Notes: generated by a model not told the origin, from the letters alone. A DNA stretch of 64,000 bases from JAJRRS01 sp041402025 (GCA_041402025.1 JAWKTA010000005.1:1-64000); one strand, 5' to 3'; shown: positions 46,307-61,246, numbered from the stretch's first letter. Numbers and translations are program-made.

Positions 46307-47330
46307 TCACTGTTCGGTCCGTGCGTAGCGGTCGGTGGCGATCTCGAGCACGCTGAGGGTCATGGCTTCGATGGAGTTGTAGCTGCCTTTCTTGAACAGT
46401 TCCTGGCGGTAGCGTTCGGAGTGTTCGCGTAGCTGCTGATCGAAGAGGACGGCGTGGATCTGTGTCTGCACGTCCATGAGGGATTTGCCCTCGCCCTGCT
46501 GGATTTTTTCGACGGAGACGAACCAGTCGCGGTCGCCGACGGTGATGGGGCCGGCGTACTGATTTTCCTCGAGTTCGAGTGTGGTTTTGTTGACGTTGGG
46601 GTCGGCGAAGAGCTGGTCGCCGGCCAGTGTGCCCATCAGGCCCCCGGTGTCTGCGCGGAAGAGGTTGCGCGGGTCTTTGGCGGCTTCGGCGAAGGGGGTG
46701 CCGTTATCCAGCAAATCGCGGATGGCCTGCGTGTCTTCGCCGGAATGGGTCTGGATGACGCGGACGGTGCGTGACGCGGGGGGGTTGAACTCGTTGTAGT
46801 GGTCGTTGTAGTAGCGTTTGACGTCGCGTCGTGTGACGTTGACCTTGGGGCGGAGCTTTTGCCGCATGTGAGCGCTGGACGACCAGCTGCCTGCCGCCAT
46901 TGCTCGATGGTTTGATCAAGTGTGAGGCCGGTGTTTTCCAGGGCTTGGCCTCGGCCCGGGAGCGGGGGCCCTGGCCGTACTCCCGTAGCAGTTGTTCGCG
47001 GTAAGCGCGTGACGGCGGTGGTGAGGCCTTGTCTTTCCTGGTCGGAGAGGTCGCGTTGGGCTTCGCCGAAGATCAGGCGTCGGTGACCATGCCGTTTAGG
47101 CGGAGTGCGATGCGTTCGGCGGCGCGATTGCGGAACTCGTCACGGGGTAGCTCCTTGCCCCAGGCGGTGAGTGTCTTGCGCATCTGCTCGTCGAGGACGT
47201 CGTTGGTGTAGATGGCGCGTCCGTTGACCTGGCTGATCATGCCGTCGACGCTGTAGGTGCCGGCGTGGGCGGGCGTGGACAGGCTGACGGTTGTCAGGCA
47301 GGCGAGCAGCAGCAGTGATCGCATCTTCAT
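46307..47330 (-). pseudogene. SurA-like periplasmic chaperone/peptidyl-prolyl isomerase, frameshifted
   Basis: ATG 47330 opens a signal peptide (LLLLACLTTVSLSTPAHA) and SurA N-domain start VDGMISQVNGRAIYTNDVLDE. The frame breaks near 47075 and is confused to about 46870, then continues LRPKVNVTRRDVKRYYNDHY, PFAEAAKDPRN and a parvulin-like domain with GDRDWFVSVEKIQQGE, ending at TGA 46307. At least two indels. Assists folding of outer-membrane or exported proteins in relatives. Confidence 0.7.
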
Positions 47331-47735
47331 ACGGGGGCCAGTTTAGGGCTGTGGGTTATGACCGGCAACGTAAGAGGCGTGGGGCTTTCGCAGGTTTGGG
47401 GCGGTGCGCAGTTGGCTGTGGGCGGTGCAGAGGGCGTGGCGCATCCAGAGATATTGAGATTGAGTCTAATTATCTAATTAATAGAACGCGTGCCGGCGGG
47501 CTTAGGGGCAGGGGTCCGTTTGGGGATTATTCCAGTTGCGCGCGTGTTCGGGTCGAAACTTCCGCTGTCGGCTATGCGTAAAAGCCGGTTTTTGGGGGCG
47601 TGGCGCGGTGGACTTTGTCATCGGATGTTTTCTTCGTTATTGTTCGCAGCATACGGTGCCGGCGGGATGCCGAGCCGTTACGGGCGTTAAGGATACGTCC
47701 GGGTATCTCGACAAGAGGCGGACCCCAATCCCGAT
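47331..47735. other. Leader region of the respiratory cluster
   Basis: About 400 bases between the divergent surA-like gene and actA. An AT-rich island at 47450-47485 could hold a promoter for the actA operon, but no confident -35/-10 pair can be assigned. No coding frame convinces. Confidence 0.4.
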
Positions 47736-48427
47736 ATGGCTAACGATCAGACCCCGTCAGACAAGTTTGTGTTTCCCAAGTGGGCGAACTACCTGCTTCC
47801 CGTCATTGTGCTCAGCGCGGTCGGCGGCGGCGCGATGGTGCCGGTGGTGGTCGGGCTGGGCTTTTCGGCGAACACGCTGAACGTCGGGTACGCCCCGGTG
47901 CAGCCGGTCCCGTACAGCCACGCCCTGCACGTCGGGGAGCTGGGCATCGACTGCCGGTACTGCCACACGACCGTGGACGACGCGTCGTTCGCGGCGATCC
48001 CCCCGACGCAGACCTGTATGAACTGCCACACGAAGATCCGTTCGGACAGCCCCCGGCTGGAGCCGGTCTTCGAGAGCAACAAGACGGGGCTGCCGGTGGA
48101 GTGGGTCAAGGTCCACGACCTGCCGGACTATGTGTATTTCAACCACTCGGCCCACGTGAACAAGGGCGTGAGCTGCGTGAGCTGCCACGGCCGGATCGAC
48201 AAGATGGAAGTCGTGACCCAGGCCAAGCCGCTGAGCATGGGCTGGTGCCTGGACTGCCACCGGGCCCCCGAGAAGCACCTGCGTCCGCTGGACAAGGTGA
48301 CGGACCTTGCCTGGACGCCCACGCCCGAACCGGGCGAGACGCCCGAGGCCGCGCAGCTGCGTGTCGGGCTGAAACAGAAGTCGCTACTTAAGATCAACGA
48401 TGAAGCCTTTATGACGAGCTGCTCCAC

Positions 48428-48440
<13 letters not shown>
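47736..48440 (+). CDS. actA: ActA, pentahaem cytochrome c subunit of alternative complex III
   Basis: 234 aa, intact. An N-terminal membrane anchor (YLLPVIVLSAVGGGAMV) precedes five CxxCH haem sites: CRYCH, CMNCH, CVSCH, CLDCH and CSTCH at the very end. ActA collects electrons from the ActB iron-sulfur subunit and passes them to ActE or a soluble carrier. The haem count matches the five of characterised ACIII. First gene of the cluster; its last bases overlap the actB start. Confidence 0.93.
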
Positions 48441-51637
<3,197 letters not shown>

Positions 51638-51640
51638 GCC

Positions 51641-53119
51641 ATGGCGACTATCACCACTCAACCTAACGTCCCCCGGCACTCGCTTGATAACACCAGCGAC
51701 GACCCGACGCATCGCCAGCCCCTGGTGATGGGGAATAACGACTTCACGTCCATCACCGACAAGGTCACCGGGATCGCCGCGGGCAAGCCGCCGTTCCTCT
51801 GGTGGATCGCGTTCGGCGGGGCGCTTTCGCTTTTGACCATGCTCGGCGCGTTGATCGGCTACCTGGTCACGACCGGCGTCGGCGTTTGGGGCAACAACCA
51901 GCCGGTGAGCTGGGGCTTCCCGATCATCAACTTCGTGTTCTGGGTCGGCATCGGCCACGCGGGCACGCTGATCTCCGCGATCCTGTTCCTGTTCCGTCAG
52001 AACTGGCGTACGGCGATCAACCGTTTCGCCGAGGCGATGACGATCTTCGCCGTCATGTGCGCCGGGTTGTTCCCGGGCATCCACATCGGCCGGCCCTGGC
52101 TGGCGTTCTGGCTGGCGCCGATCCCCAACCAGATGGGCATGTGGCCGCAGTTCCGCTCGCCGCTGCTTTGGGACGTGTTCGCGGTCGGCACCTACGCGAC
52201 CGTGTCCGCGCTGTTCTGGTACGTGGGCATGATCCCGGACCTCGCGACGCTGCGGGACAGGTGCAAGAACAAGTACGGGCAGTTCGCCTACGGGCTTTTC
52301 AGCCTGGGCTGGACCGGTTCGAGCCGGGCCTGGCACCGGTATGAGAAGGCGTACCTGCTGCTGGCGGCGCTGGCGACCCCGCTGGTGTTGTCGGTTCACT
52401 CGGTGGTGTCGTTCGACTTCGCCGTGTCACAGCTGCCCGGCTGGCACACGACGATCTTCCCGCCCTACTTCGTCGCTGGTGCGATCTACGGCGGGTTCGC
52501 GATGGTGATCACCCTGGCCGTCCCCGCGCGGGCGATCTTTGGGATCAAGGACATCATCACCGACCGGCACATCGAAAACTGCTGCAAGGTCATGCTCGGC
52601 ACGGGCATGATCGTGGCCTACGCCTACGGGATCGAGTTCTTCGTCGCCTGGTACTCCGGGCACCATTACGAGCAGGCGGCGTTCCTCAATAGAGCGCTTG
52701 GGCCCTATCAGTGGGCGTACTTCACGATGGTGTTCTGCAACTGCATCGGCCCGCACATCCTGTGGTTCAAGTGGGCGCGGCGTAACGTCTTCACGATCAT
52801 GTTCGCGGCGATGTGCGTGAACGTGGGCATGTGGTTCGAGCGTTTCGTGATCGTTGTGACCAGCCTGCACCGAGACTTCCTGCCGTCGAGCTGGGCGATG
52901 TTCCACCCGACGTGGGTTGACCTGGGGATGCTGATCGGGTCGTTCGGCCTGTTCTTCACGTTCTTCCTGTTGTTCTGCAAGTTCCTGCCGGTGATCGCGA
53001 TGGCGGAAGTCAAGACCGTGATGCCGCAGGCGCACGACATCCACCACGAGCCGGGCGACCCGTACAACCCGGACGAGCACCGGACCGATTACCGCCCGGA
53101 TGAGGGAGGTCACCAATGA
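51641..53119 (+). CDS. actC: ActC, NrfD-like membrane subunit of ACIII
   Basis: 492 aa. Polysulfide-reductase/NrfD-like integral membrane protein with about ten helices: WWIAFGGALSLLTMLGALIG, FVFWVGIGHAGTLISAIL, FPGIHIGRPWLAFWLAPIPN and VSFDFAVSQLPGWHTTIFPP. These conserved Glu/Asp/His/Trp patterns line the quinol site in ACIII. The C-terminus is His/Asp-rich. Start ATG lies three bases after actB and the end overlaps actD by four. Confidence 0.93.
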   Translation: MATITTQPNVPRHSLDNTSDDPTHRQPLVMGNNDFTSITDKVTGIAAGKPPFLWWIAFGGALSLLTMLGALIGYLVTTGVGVWGNNQPVSWGFPIINFVFWVGIGHAGTLISAILFLFRQNWRTAINRFAEAMTIFAVMCAGLFPGIHIGRPWLAFWLAPIPNQMGMWPQFRSPLLWDVFAVGTYATVSALFWYVGMIPDLATLRDRCKNKYGQFAYGLFSLGWTGSSRAWHRYEKAYLLLAALATPLVLSVHSVVSFDFAVSQLPGWHTTIFPPYFVAGAIYGGFAMVITLAVPARAIFGIKDIITDRHIENCCKVMLGTGMIVAYAYGIEFFVAWYSGHHYEQAAFLNRALGPYQWAYFTMVFCNCIGPHILWFKWARRNVFTIMFAAMCVNVGMWFERFVIVVTSLHRDFLPSSWAMFHPTWVDLGMLIGSFGLFFTFFLLFCKFLPVIAMAEVKTVMPQAHDIHHEPGDPYNPDEHRTDYRPDEGGHQ

Positions 53120-53742
53120 CCCAGCTCATGGACCCACCCGCGATCGATCACGGGACGGATGCCCCGGGCAAGCTGCACGGGATCATCGCCGAGTTCACGA
53201 CCGTCAACGACATCATGAAGGCGGCGAAGAAGACCCGCGACGAGGGCTTTAAGCACTGGGACGTGCACACGCCGTTCCCGGTACACGGGATCGACGCGGC
53301 CATGGGGATCAAACGGACGATCCTCCCCTGGATCGTTTTGTGCTGCGGGCTGACCGGTACATGCGTCGGTTTGGCGCTGGCGATCGGGACGATGGCGACC
53401 AGCGGGATCGACCTGCCCGGGCTGCCCGGCGCGGCGGCGCCGATCCGCGGGTACACGTTCCTGATCTCGGGCAAGCCTTTTAACAGCCTGCCGGCGTTTA
53501 TCCCGGTGGCGTTCGAGACGACGATCCTGTTGTCCGCGTTCGGCGCGGTATTCGGGATGCTGCTCTTGAACCGGCTGCCGAAGCTGGCGAACCCGCTCTT
53601 AAAGAGCACGAACTTCCGCCGCTCGACCGCGGACCGATTCTTTATCGAGGTCCAGGCCCGGGATGCGCGGTTTGACGAGAAGAAGACCGCCGAGTTCCTC
53701 AAGGGGATCGGCGCGGTATCCGTGGAACTGATCGAAGATTAA
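53116..53742 (+). CDS. actD: ActD, DUF3341 subunit of ACIII
   Basis: 208 aa from ATG 53116 after GGGAGG. DUF3341 pattern: LHGIIAEFTTVNDIMKAAKK, DEGFKHWDVHTPFPVHGID, then two membrane helices and KLANPLLKSTNFRRSTADRF. Peripheral structural subunit on the cytoplasmic side. The ATGA overlap with actC implies coupled translation. Confidence 0.92.
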   Translation: MTQLMDPPAIDHGTDAPGKLHGIIAEFTTVNDIMKAAKKTRDEGFKHWDVHTPFPVHGIDAAMGIKRTILPWIVLCCGLTGTCVGLALAIGTMATSGIDLPGLPGAAAPIRGYTFLISGKPFNSLPAFIPVAFETTILLSAFGAVFGMLLLNRLPKLANPLLKSTNFRRSTADRFFIEVQARDARFDEKKTAEFLKGIGAVSVELIED

Positions 53743-53746
53743 CTGT

Positions 53747-53768
53747 CCCACGGGCGGGAGCCCGTGGG
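53747..53768. terminator. GC hairpin with GGGA loop between actD and actE
   Basis: Perfect 9-bp stem CCCACGGGC/GCCCGTGGG with a GNRA loop, no T-run. Lies inside the operon, so more likely an mRNA stability or processing element than a terminator. Confidence 0.5.
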
Positions 53769-53788
53769 CGTGTGAACGTGAGAGACCG

Positions 53789-54523
53789 ATGCTCAAGTGG
53801 CTTGTTGAAGAACTGAAACTGCCCGCCCCGCCGTTCTGGCTGATCGGCGCGCTGTTGATCCTGCTGAGCCTGCACCTGGTCCCGCTGGCGTTCACGGCGC
53901 GGGCGCGTGTGTCGACCTCGCCCAAGCCGGCGCTGCACATGATCCTGGATATGGACAAGCAGGCGAAGTACAAGGCGCAGGCGGACTCGCCGATCTTCGA
54001 GGACGGCCGGGCCATGCGTCTGCCCGTCGCCGGGACGATCCCCTGGGGCAAGCGCGCCGATGCACCGGATGACGACCAGCTCGAAACGGACGACCACTAC
54101 TTCCGCGGCTACAAGCTCCAGAAGAACGAGACGACCGGCGAGATGGACACGGTCTATTTCCAGGGCTTCCCCGACCGGGTCACCGTCGATGAAACGCTTC
54201 TGGTGCGGGGTCAGCGGCAGTTCAACATCTACTGTTTCCCCTGCCACGGGTACGTCGGTCAGGGCAACGGCCCGGTCCAGCAGCGCGCGGTGAAGATCAA
54301 CGCCGGCAGCACCGGGTGGGTCCAACCCACGGACATCACCGACGTGGAGCGCGCCAGCCGGCCGGAGGGTCACCTGTTCAACACGATCACCAACGGCATC
54401 CGCAACATGGCGGGCTACGGCAACCAGGTCTCGGTCGAGGACCGCTGGGCCATCGTCGCCTACCTGCGGGCCTTGCAGCTAAGTCAGAAGGCCCCGGCGT
54501 CGCTGGCGAAAGACGGGCAGTAA
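53789..54523 (+). CDS. actE: ActE, monohaem cytochrome c subunit of ACIII
   Basis: 244 aa. N-terminal membrane segment (FWLIGALLILLSLHLVPLAF), then a cytochrome c domain with a single CFPCHG haem site and the distal GNGPVQQRAV/NMAGYG region carrying the Met. ActE is the electron exit side of ACIII. Confidence 0.9.
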   Translation: MLKWLVEELKLPAPPFWLIGALLILLSLHLVPLAFTARARVSTSPKPALHMILDMDKQAKYKAQADSPIFEDGRAMRLPVAGTIPWGKRADAPDDDQLETDDHYFRGYKLQKNETTGEMDTVYFQGFPDRVTVDETLLVRGQRQFNIYCFPCHGYVGQGNGPVQQRAVKINAGSTGWVQPTDITDVERASRPEGHLFNTITNGIRNMAGYGNQVSVEDRWAIVAYLRALQLSQKAPASLAKDGQ

Positions 54524-54593
54524 CTAGATTTATCACGCCGGCCCGTTGGGCCGGGTTCATAACGGTTTAAGCAAACACACGGAGCGATACACC

Positions 54594-56087
54594 TTGGCTC
54601 ACCATCACGAGCCCGTTCTTAAAGAAGGCGACAAGCGCAGGTTGGGCGCGGGCGCCCGGTCCTTCGGCCTGACGGCGATGGTCGTGGGCGTCGTGGCCCT
54701 GGCGGCGGCGCTGGGCGCCGCGAAGATGCTGCCCAACGGCGGCGGCTTCGAGCGGTTCGGGTTCGCCTACGTCACCAACTACGCCTACTTCCTGAGCATC
54801 ACGCTCGGTGGGCTGTTCCTCGTGCTGGTCACGCACCTGTTCCGCGCCGGCTGGGTCGTGGCGGTCCGCCGGATCGCCGAGGTCATCGCCGCGAACACGC
54901 CGGTCATGGCCGTTTTGTTCGTCCCGGTCCTGCTGTACGTGTTCATGGGTAACGGCATGATCTACCCCTGGGCGAACGCGAAATACGACGACCCGAGCTT
55001 CGGCGGGCACCACGGGGCATTGGAAGCACCGACCCACCCGGCGGCGCAGATCATCACGGTCGCCAATGAAGAGGGCCATGCCGGGGGCGGGGCCGACGCG
55101 CACGCCGATGAGGTCGCCAAGCCTTATGCGGAAACCGAGCACGCACAGAACGCCGAGCACGCCGGGCTGGTCTCCGAGCGGGCGCACCATCACGCGGAAC
55201 TCACCGATGCGCTGGTCCCCGGGAAGCGGCCGTACCTGACCAAGGGCTTTTTCACCCTGCGCTGGGTTATCTATCTGCTGATCTGGGCTGGGCTTGGGCT
55301 TTATTACCTGAAGACCTCGGTGAAGCAGGAAGACAGCGGCGAGAAGGCGAAGCTGACCCGGAAGATGGAGGTCTTGGCGGCCCCGGGCACGTTCCTGTTC
55401 GCGTTGTCGATCACGTTCGCGGCGTTTGACCTGGTGATGTCGCTGGACCCGGTATGGTTCTCGACGATGTGGGGCGTGTACTACTTCGCCGGCTCGGCGC
55501 TGGGCGCGATCGCGACGATGATCCTGGCGCTGATGACTTTGCAGCGGTTCGGGTACCTGCCCAGCGTGAACGTGGAGCACTACCACGACCTGGGCAAGCT
55601 GCTCTTTACCTTCGTGTTCTTCTGGGGTTACATCGCTTTCAGCCAGTTCATGCTGATCTGGTACGCCAACCTGCCCGAGACGAACTACTGGTTCGAGCTG
55701 CGTGGGATCACGACGTCGGGGGGCAATCCGTTTATCTCCGGCTGGACCTGGGTGGCGCTGGCGCTACTATTCGGGCACCTGTTGATCCCGTTTTTGGGGC
55801 TATTGTCCCGCTGGATCAAGCGTAGCCGGAAGCTGCTGGCGTTCTGGGCGGTGTGGCTGCTGGTGATGCACTGGGTGGATCACTGGTGGGTCGTAATGCC
55901 GAACTATATTTACACGCCGGCGCAGTCGATCCCCGGGCCGTTGTTCCCCTCGGTGGAGCTGCTGTGCCTGATCGGTGTGGGCGGGATCGCGATCGGCGGG
56001 GCGGTGCTGCGTGCGACGGGCCAGGGCCTGATCGCCGCGGGCGACCCCCGGCTGGGTGATTCGCTCGGCCACGAAAACATGTATTGA
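54594..56087 (+). CDS. actF: ActF, second NrfD-like membrane subunit of ACIII
   Basis: About 497 aa from TTG 54594 (MAHHHEPVLKEGDKRRLG) after CGGAG; the open frame upstream has no similarity. About ten membrane helices: RRLGAGARSFGLTAMVVGVV, FLSITLGGLFLVLVTHLF, and HYHDLGKLLFTFVFFWGYIA near the end. A soluble loop of about 90 residues rich in His, Ala and Glu (HHGALEAPTHPAA...AEHAGLVSERAHHHAEL) is inserted after the fourth helix. The N-terminus is also His-rich. Confidence 0.9.
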   Translation: MAHHHEPVLKEGDKRRLGAGARSFGLTAMVVGVVALAAALGAAKMLPNGGGFERFGFAYVTNYAYFLSITLGGLFLVLVTHLFRAGWVVAVRRIAEVIAANTPVMAVLFVPVLLYVFMGNGMIYPWANAKYDDPSFGGHHGALEAPTHPAAQIITVANEEGHAGGGADAHADEVAKPYAETEHAQNAEHAGLVSERAHHHAELTDALVPGKRPYLTKGFFTLRWVIYLLIWAGLGLYYLKTSVKQEDSGEKAKLTRKMEVLAAPGTFLFALSITFAAFDLVMSLDPVWFSTMWGVYYFAGSALGAIATMILALMTLQRFGYLPSVNVEHYHDLGKLLFTFVFFWGYIAFSQFMLIWYANLPETNYWFELRGITTSGGNPFISGWTWVALALLFGHLLIPFLGLLSRWIKRSRKLLAFWAVWLLVMHWVDHWWVVMPNYIYTPAQSIPGPLFPSVELLCLIGVGGIAIGGAVLRATGQGLIAAGDPRLGDSLGHENMY

Positions 56088-56109
56088 TCGCTATTAAGGA
56101 CCAAGACCG

Positions 56110-56409
56110 ATGCCCTCCGGCTCACACGACATCAACGTCAAACTGCTCGCCCTGATGGGCATCGTCAGCACGATCCTGGTCATCGCCCTGATCGTCGCGA
56201 CCCAGGCGTGGTTCCGCTACGAGTTCGCGCAGGAAAACGACCGCAAGTATGTGCAGGTTCCGTTCGGGGAGCTGGTCGAGCTGAAGGAAACGCAGCTGGC
56301 GCAGCTGCACGCGGCCCCGCACCCGGTGGGCGAAGACGACCCGGGCCTGTGGGTGGTCCCGATCGACACGGCGATGCAGCAGGTGATCGAGACGAACAAG
56401 AAGAACTGA
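56110..56409 (+). CDS. Small membrane protein in the respiratory cluster
   Basis: 99 aa from ATG 56110 after AAGGA. One N-terminal helix (LLALMGIVSTILVIALIVAT), then a soluble domain with a KETQLAQLHAAPHPVGEDDP stretch. Sits between actF and sco, in the position of additional small ACIII- or oxidase-associated subunits. No family name can be given with confidence. Confidence 0.65.
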   Translation: MPSGSHDINVKLLALMGIVSTILVIALIVATQAWFRYEFAQENDRKYVQVPFGELVELKETQLAQLHAAPHPVGEDDPGLWVVPIDTAMQQVIETNKKN

Positions 56410-56410
56410 T

Positions 56411-57325
56411 ATGAACCGCACGATCAAGCCAGTCTTAACCCGTTTACCGCGCGTGCTTGCGTGCGCGGCGGCGGTGTTACTCGGCTTGTCGGCGCCGTCT
56501 GTCAGCGCCCAGTCGTCCAGCCCGCAGGACGTGCCCGTGCCGTCTGAAACCAAGCCCGCGCAGCTCCAGGGCGTGGATATGGACTATCACCTGGGCGCGA
56601 AGGTTTCACCCGAGCTGGTGTTTACCGATTCCAACGGCAACCGCGTCAAGCTCGGGGACTACTTCGACGGCGAACGCCCGGTCGTCCTGCAGCTTGGCTA
56701 CTACGAGTGCCCGATGCTCTGCGGGCTGGTGTTCCAGGGCCTGCACAAGGTCATCGGCGAGACCAGCCTGGTGCTGGGTGATGACTACCGGGTGATCACC
56801 GTCAGCATCGACCCGGCGGAGCAACCCTCGCTTGCGAAGATGAAGCGGCAGACGCTGACCCAGGACATGAAGATCGCGGACGGGACCGAGGGCTGGCACT
56901 TCATGGTCGGCGAGTCGCACATGATCGAGCGGCTGGCGGACGAGGTGGGCTTCGGGTTCAAGTGGGTGCGTGAGCAGCAGCAGTTCGCCCACCCCGCGGT
57001 GATCGTGATCCTCTCGCCCGACGGGACGATCACACGCTACCTCTCGGGGATCGACTATAAAGAACAGACGTTCCGGATGTCGCTGGTTGAGGCGTCGGAG
57101 GGGAAGGTCGGCACGCTGACCGACCAGTTCCTGCTGACCTGCCTGCACTACGACCCGGCGTTGGGGACGTACTCGATGACGGCGATGGGGATCATGCGGA
57201 TCGGCGGGGCGCTGACGGTGGCGCTGCTGATCGTGGTGATCGGCGCGTTCCTGTGGCGGGACCACCGCCGACGGGCCCGGACACAGACACACCCGGCCGC
57301 GCACGCCGCGGCGCATCAGGGCTAA
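56411..57325 (+). CDS. SCO1/SenC-type copper chaperone
   Basis: 304 aa, ATG one base after the preceding stop. Signal peptide ending SVSAQ, then the SCO fold: LVFTDSNGNRVKLGDYFDG, the copper-binding CPMLCG pair, VITVSIDPAEQPSLAKMK, and the third ligand His in GWHFMVG region and FAHPAVIVILSPDG. A C-terminal membrane helix (ALTVALLIVVIGAFLW) and His-rich tail are unusual in SCO. Delivers copper to the CuA site of the adjacent subunit II. Confidence 0.88.
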   Translation: MNRTIKPVLTRLPRVLACAAAVLLGLSAPSVSAQSSSPQDVPVPSETKPAQLQGVDMDYHLGAKVSPELVFTDSNGNRVKLGDYFDGERPVVLQLGYYECPMLCGLVFQGLHKVIGETSLVLGDDYRVITVSIDPAEQPSLAKMKRQTLTQDMKIADGTEGWHFMVGESHMIERLADEVGFGFKWVREQQQFAHPAVIVILSPDGTITRYLSGIDYKEQTFRMSLVEASEGKVGTLTDQFLLTCLHYDPALGTYSMTAMGIMRIGGALTVALLIVVIGAFLWRDHRRRARTQTHPAAHAAAHQG

Positions 57326-57337
57326 ACGCCCAAAGGG

Positions 57338-58387
57338 ATGATTACGCGGATGCTGGCGATCCTTGCACAATCTGCTGACGCAACAGTTTTCCTTCCCCCC
57401 GCGCGCTCGACCATCGCAGGGGCGCACGACGGGCTGTACCACTTCGTCTTCTGGATGAGCGTGTTCTTTACCGCGCTGATCGCTGGGTTGCTGGTCTATT
57501 TCTGTATCAAGTACCACCGCAAGAGCCATCACGAGGTCCCGGACGGCCCGACGCACTCGACCGCGATCGAGCTGGGCTGGACGCTGCCGCCGTTGATCCT
57601 CGTGCTGGTGATCTTCACCTGGGGCTTCCGCGGGTTCATGAACATGAACCAGGCACCCAACGGCGCGTATCAGGTTTTGGTCCACGCCACGAAGTGGAAC
57701 TGGGCGTTTACCTACGCCGGGGGCGAGAACGACAGCGAGCTGCACGTCCCGGTGAACACGCCGATCAGTTTGGTGCTGACCTCCGGGGACGTGATCCACA
57801 GCTTCTACGTCCCGGTTTTCCGGGTGAAGAAGGACGTGGTGCCCGGCCGGTACAACAAGGCCTGGTTCCAGGCGACCGAGGTCGGGACCTACGACCTGTT
57901 CTGTGCCGAGTATTGCGGGACCAGCCACTCGCAGATGAAGACGAAGGTCGTGGTGGAAACGATGGAGGACTGGCTCAAGCACGTCGAGGAGCGTGGCCGG
58001 TGGTGGGACGGCAAGAAGCCGGCTGAGGTCGGGGCCGAGGTACATGCCCAGAAGGGCTGCAAGACCTGCCACTCGCTGGACGGGACGCGCGGCACGGGCC
58101 CGAGTTGGAAGGACGTGTTCGGCTCGGAGCGGAAGTTCACCAGCGGCGACCCCGTCGTGGCCGACGAGAACTACATCCGTGATTCGATCCTGAACCCCGG
58201 CCACCACGTCGTGGAAGGCTTCGACAACGTCATGCCGACGTTCCAGGGCAGCATCAAGGACCCGGAGATCACGGGTGTGATCGAGTTCCTCAAGTCGATC
58301 AGCGCCAATTACAAGGGCCTGGTGCTCGAAGAGCCCATGACCGCGACCGGCCTGCCGGGCACGGATGAGACAGAGACGAAAGAGTAA
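57338..58387 (+). CDS. coxB: Cytochrome c oxidase subunit II with fused cytochrome c domain
   Basis: 349 aa. Two N-terminal helices, then ATKWNWAFTYAGGENDSELH and the CuA site: His in GDVIHSFYVP and the cluster CAEYCGTSHSQM with both Cys, the Glu carbonyl position, His and Met. A C-terminal cytochrome c has the CKTCH haem site and an NVMPTFQG distal Met region. Accepts electrons from ACIII or a cytochrome c. ATG 57338 or ATG 57350. Confidence 0.93.
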   Translation: MITRMLAILAQSADATVFLPPARSTIAGAHDGLYHFVFWMSVFFTALIAGLLVYFCIKYHRKSHHEVPDGPTHSTAIELGWTLPPLILVLVIFTWGFRGFMNMNQAPNGAYQVLVHATKWNWAFTYAGGENDSELHVPVNTPISLVLTSGDVIHSFYVPVFRVKKDVVPGRYNKAWFQATEVGTYDLFCAEYCGTSHSQMKTKVVVETMEDWLKHVEERGRWWDGKKPAEVGAEVHAQKGCKTCHSLDGTRGTGPSWKDVFGSERKFTSGDPVVADENYIRDSILNPGHHVVEGFDNVMPTFQGSIKDPEITGVIEFLKSISANYKGLVLEEPMTATGLPGTDETETKE

Positions 58388-58451
58388 GTCGGACGGATAC
58401 GCAAACGCCCTTATGCGGGCAGCCGCACGCGGTGCGGAGTGAGGATCAGCG

Positions 58452-60170
<1,719 letters not shown>

Positions 60171-60214
60171 TTCACGGACCCCGGCCGGGACACGGCCAAG
60201 GGAATAGACCGCTT

Positions 60215-61246
60215 ATGAGCAGCGAACACGGACATGACAACCACCCGCCGCACCTGGCGCACCACTTCGAGACGCCCAAGCAGCAGTTCGAGTCGGGCAA
60301 GCTGGGGATGTGGGTGTTCCTGGCGACCGAAATCCTGATGTTCGGCGGGCTGTTCTGCGCGTACTCGATCTACCGCGGCAACCACCAGGACGTTTTCCTC
60401 TACGGCTACGGCGCACTGAACAAGTACTGGGGCGCGACCAACACGGTGGTGCTGCTGGCCAGCTCGCTGACGATGGCGTGGGGCGTGCGGGCCGCGCAGA
60501 AGGGCCAGCAGAAGCTTCTGCTCGCCATGCTGATCGCCACCTTCATGGGCGGCGTCGGGTTCATGTGCATCAAGACGATCGAGTACAAGGCCAAGTGGGA
60601 CCATGGCCTGTTCCCCGGGACCATGAACGCGTTCTATTACAAGAACGGCGCGCCGGCGTACCCGGACAAGATCGAACACGCGATCGCTTATATCGACGCC
60701 CACAACACCGGCGGGCACGCCCCCGCGCACGGCGGCGAACACCTGGCCGATGCGCACGCCGAGGCGCCCGCTCACGATGAACACGCCGCCCCTGAAGCCG
60801 CTTCGGAGGCATCTGAAGCGCACGCCGAGACGGCCGAGGGACACACGGCGGTGATTATCCCCGCCGCGTTCGGCGCACCGGCGGATGTGTCGCTGATCCC
60901 GCACCCGGCGGTTACGACCGAAACCGGGTTGCTCGACACGGCGATCGACAATGCGGGCGTCACCGTCCTGCCACATGCCGGACACACCCAGCGCGTCTGG
61001 GCCAGCCTCAGCCCCGAGGAGCAGGGCAAGGTCCACATCTTCTTCGCGATTTATTTCCTGATGACCGGGCTGCACGGGCTGCACGTCCTGATCGGGATGG
61101 CTGTCATCCTCTGGCTGATCATCAAGGCCGCCAAGGGCACGTTCGGCAAGGAGTATTTCACGCCGGTCGATATCGGCGGCCTGTATTGGCACCTGGTCGA
61201 CCTGATCTGGATCTTCCTGTTCCCGCTGTTGTATCTGATCCATTAA
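60215..61246 (+). CDS. coxC: Cytochrome c oxidase subunit III with long His/Ala/Glu insertion
   Basis: 343 aa. Seven-helix subunit III core: GKLGMWVFLATEILMFGGLF, NTVVLLASSLTMAWGVRAAQ at the front, FFAIYFLMTGLHGLHVLIGM and GGLYWHLVDLIWIFLFPLLY at the end. About 115 residues rich in His, Ala and Glu (HAEAPAHDEHAAPEAASE) are inserted between helices near residues 150-265, and the N-terminus is His-rich (HGHDNHPPHLAHH). Confidence 0.92.
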   Translation: MSSEHGHDNHPPHLAHHFETPKQQFESGKLGMWVFLATEILMFGGLFCAYSIYRGNHQDVFLYGYGALNKYWGATNTVVLLASSLTMAWGVRAAQKGQQKLLLAMLIATFMGGVGFMCIKTIEYKAKWDHGLFPGTMNAFYYKNGAPAYPDKIEHAIAYIDAHNTGGHAPAHGGEHLADAHAEAPAHDEHAAPEAASEASEAHAETAEGHTAVIIPAAFGAPADVSLIPHPAVTTETGLLDTAIDNAGVTVLPHAGHTQRVWASLSPEEQGKVHIFFAIYFLMTGLHGLHVLIGMAVILWLIIKAAKGTFGKEYFTPVDIGGLYWHLVDLIWIFLFPLLYLIH

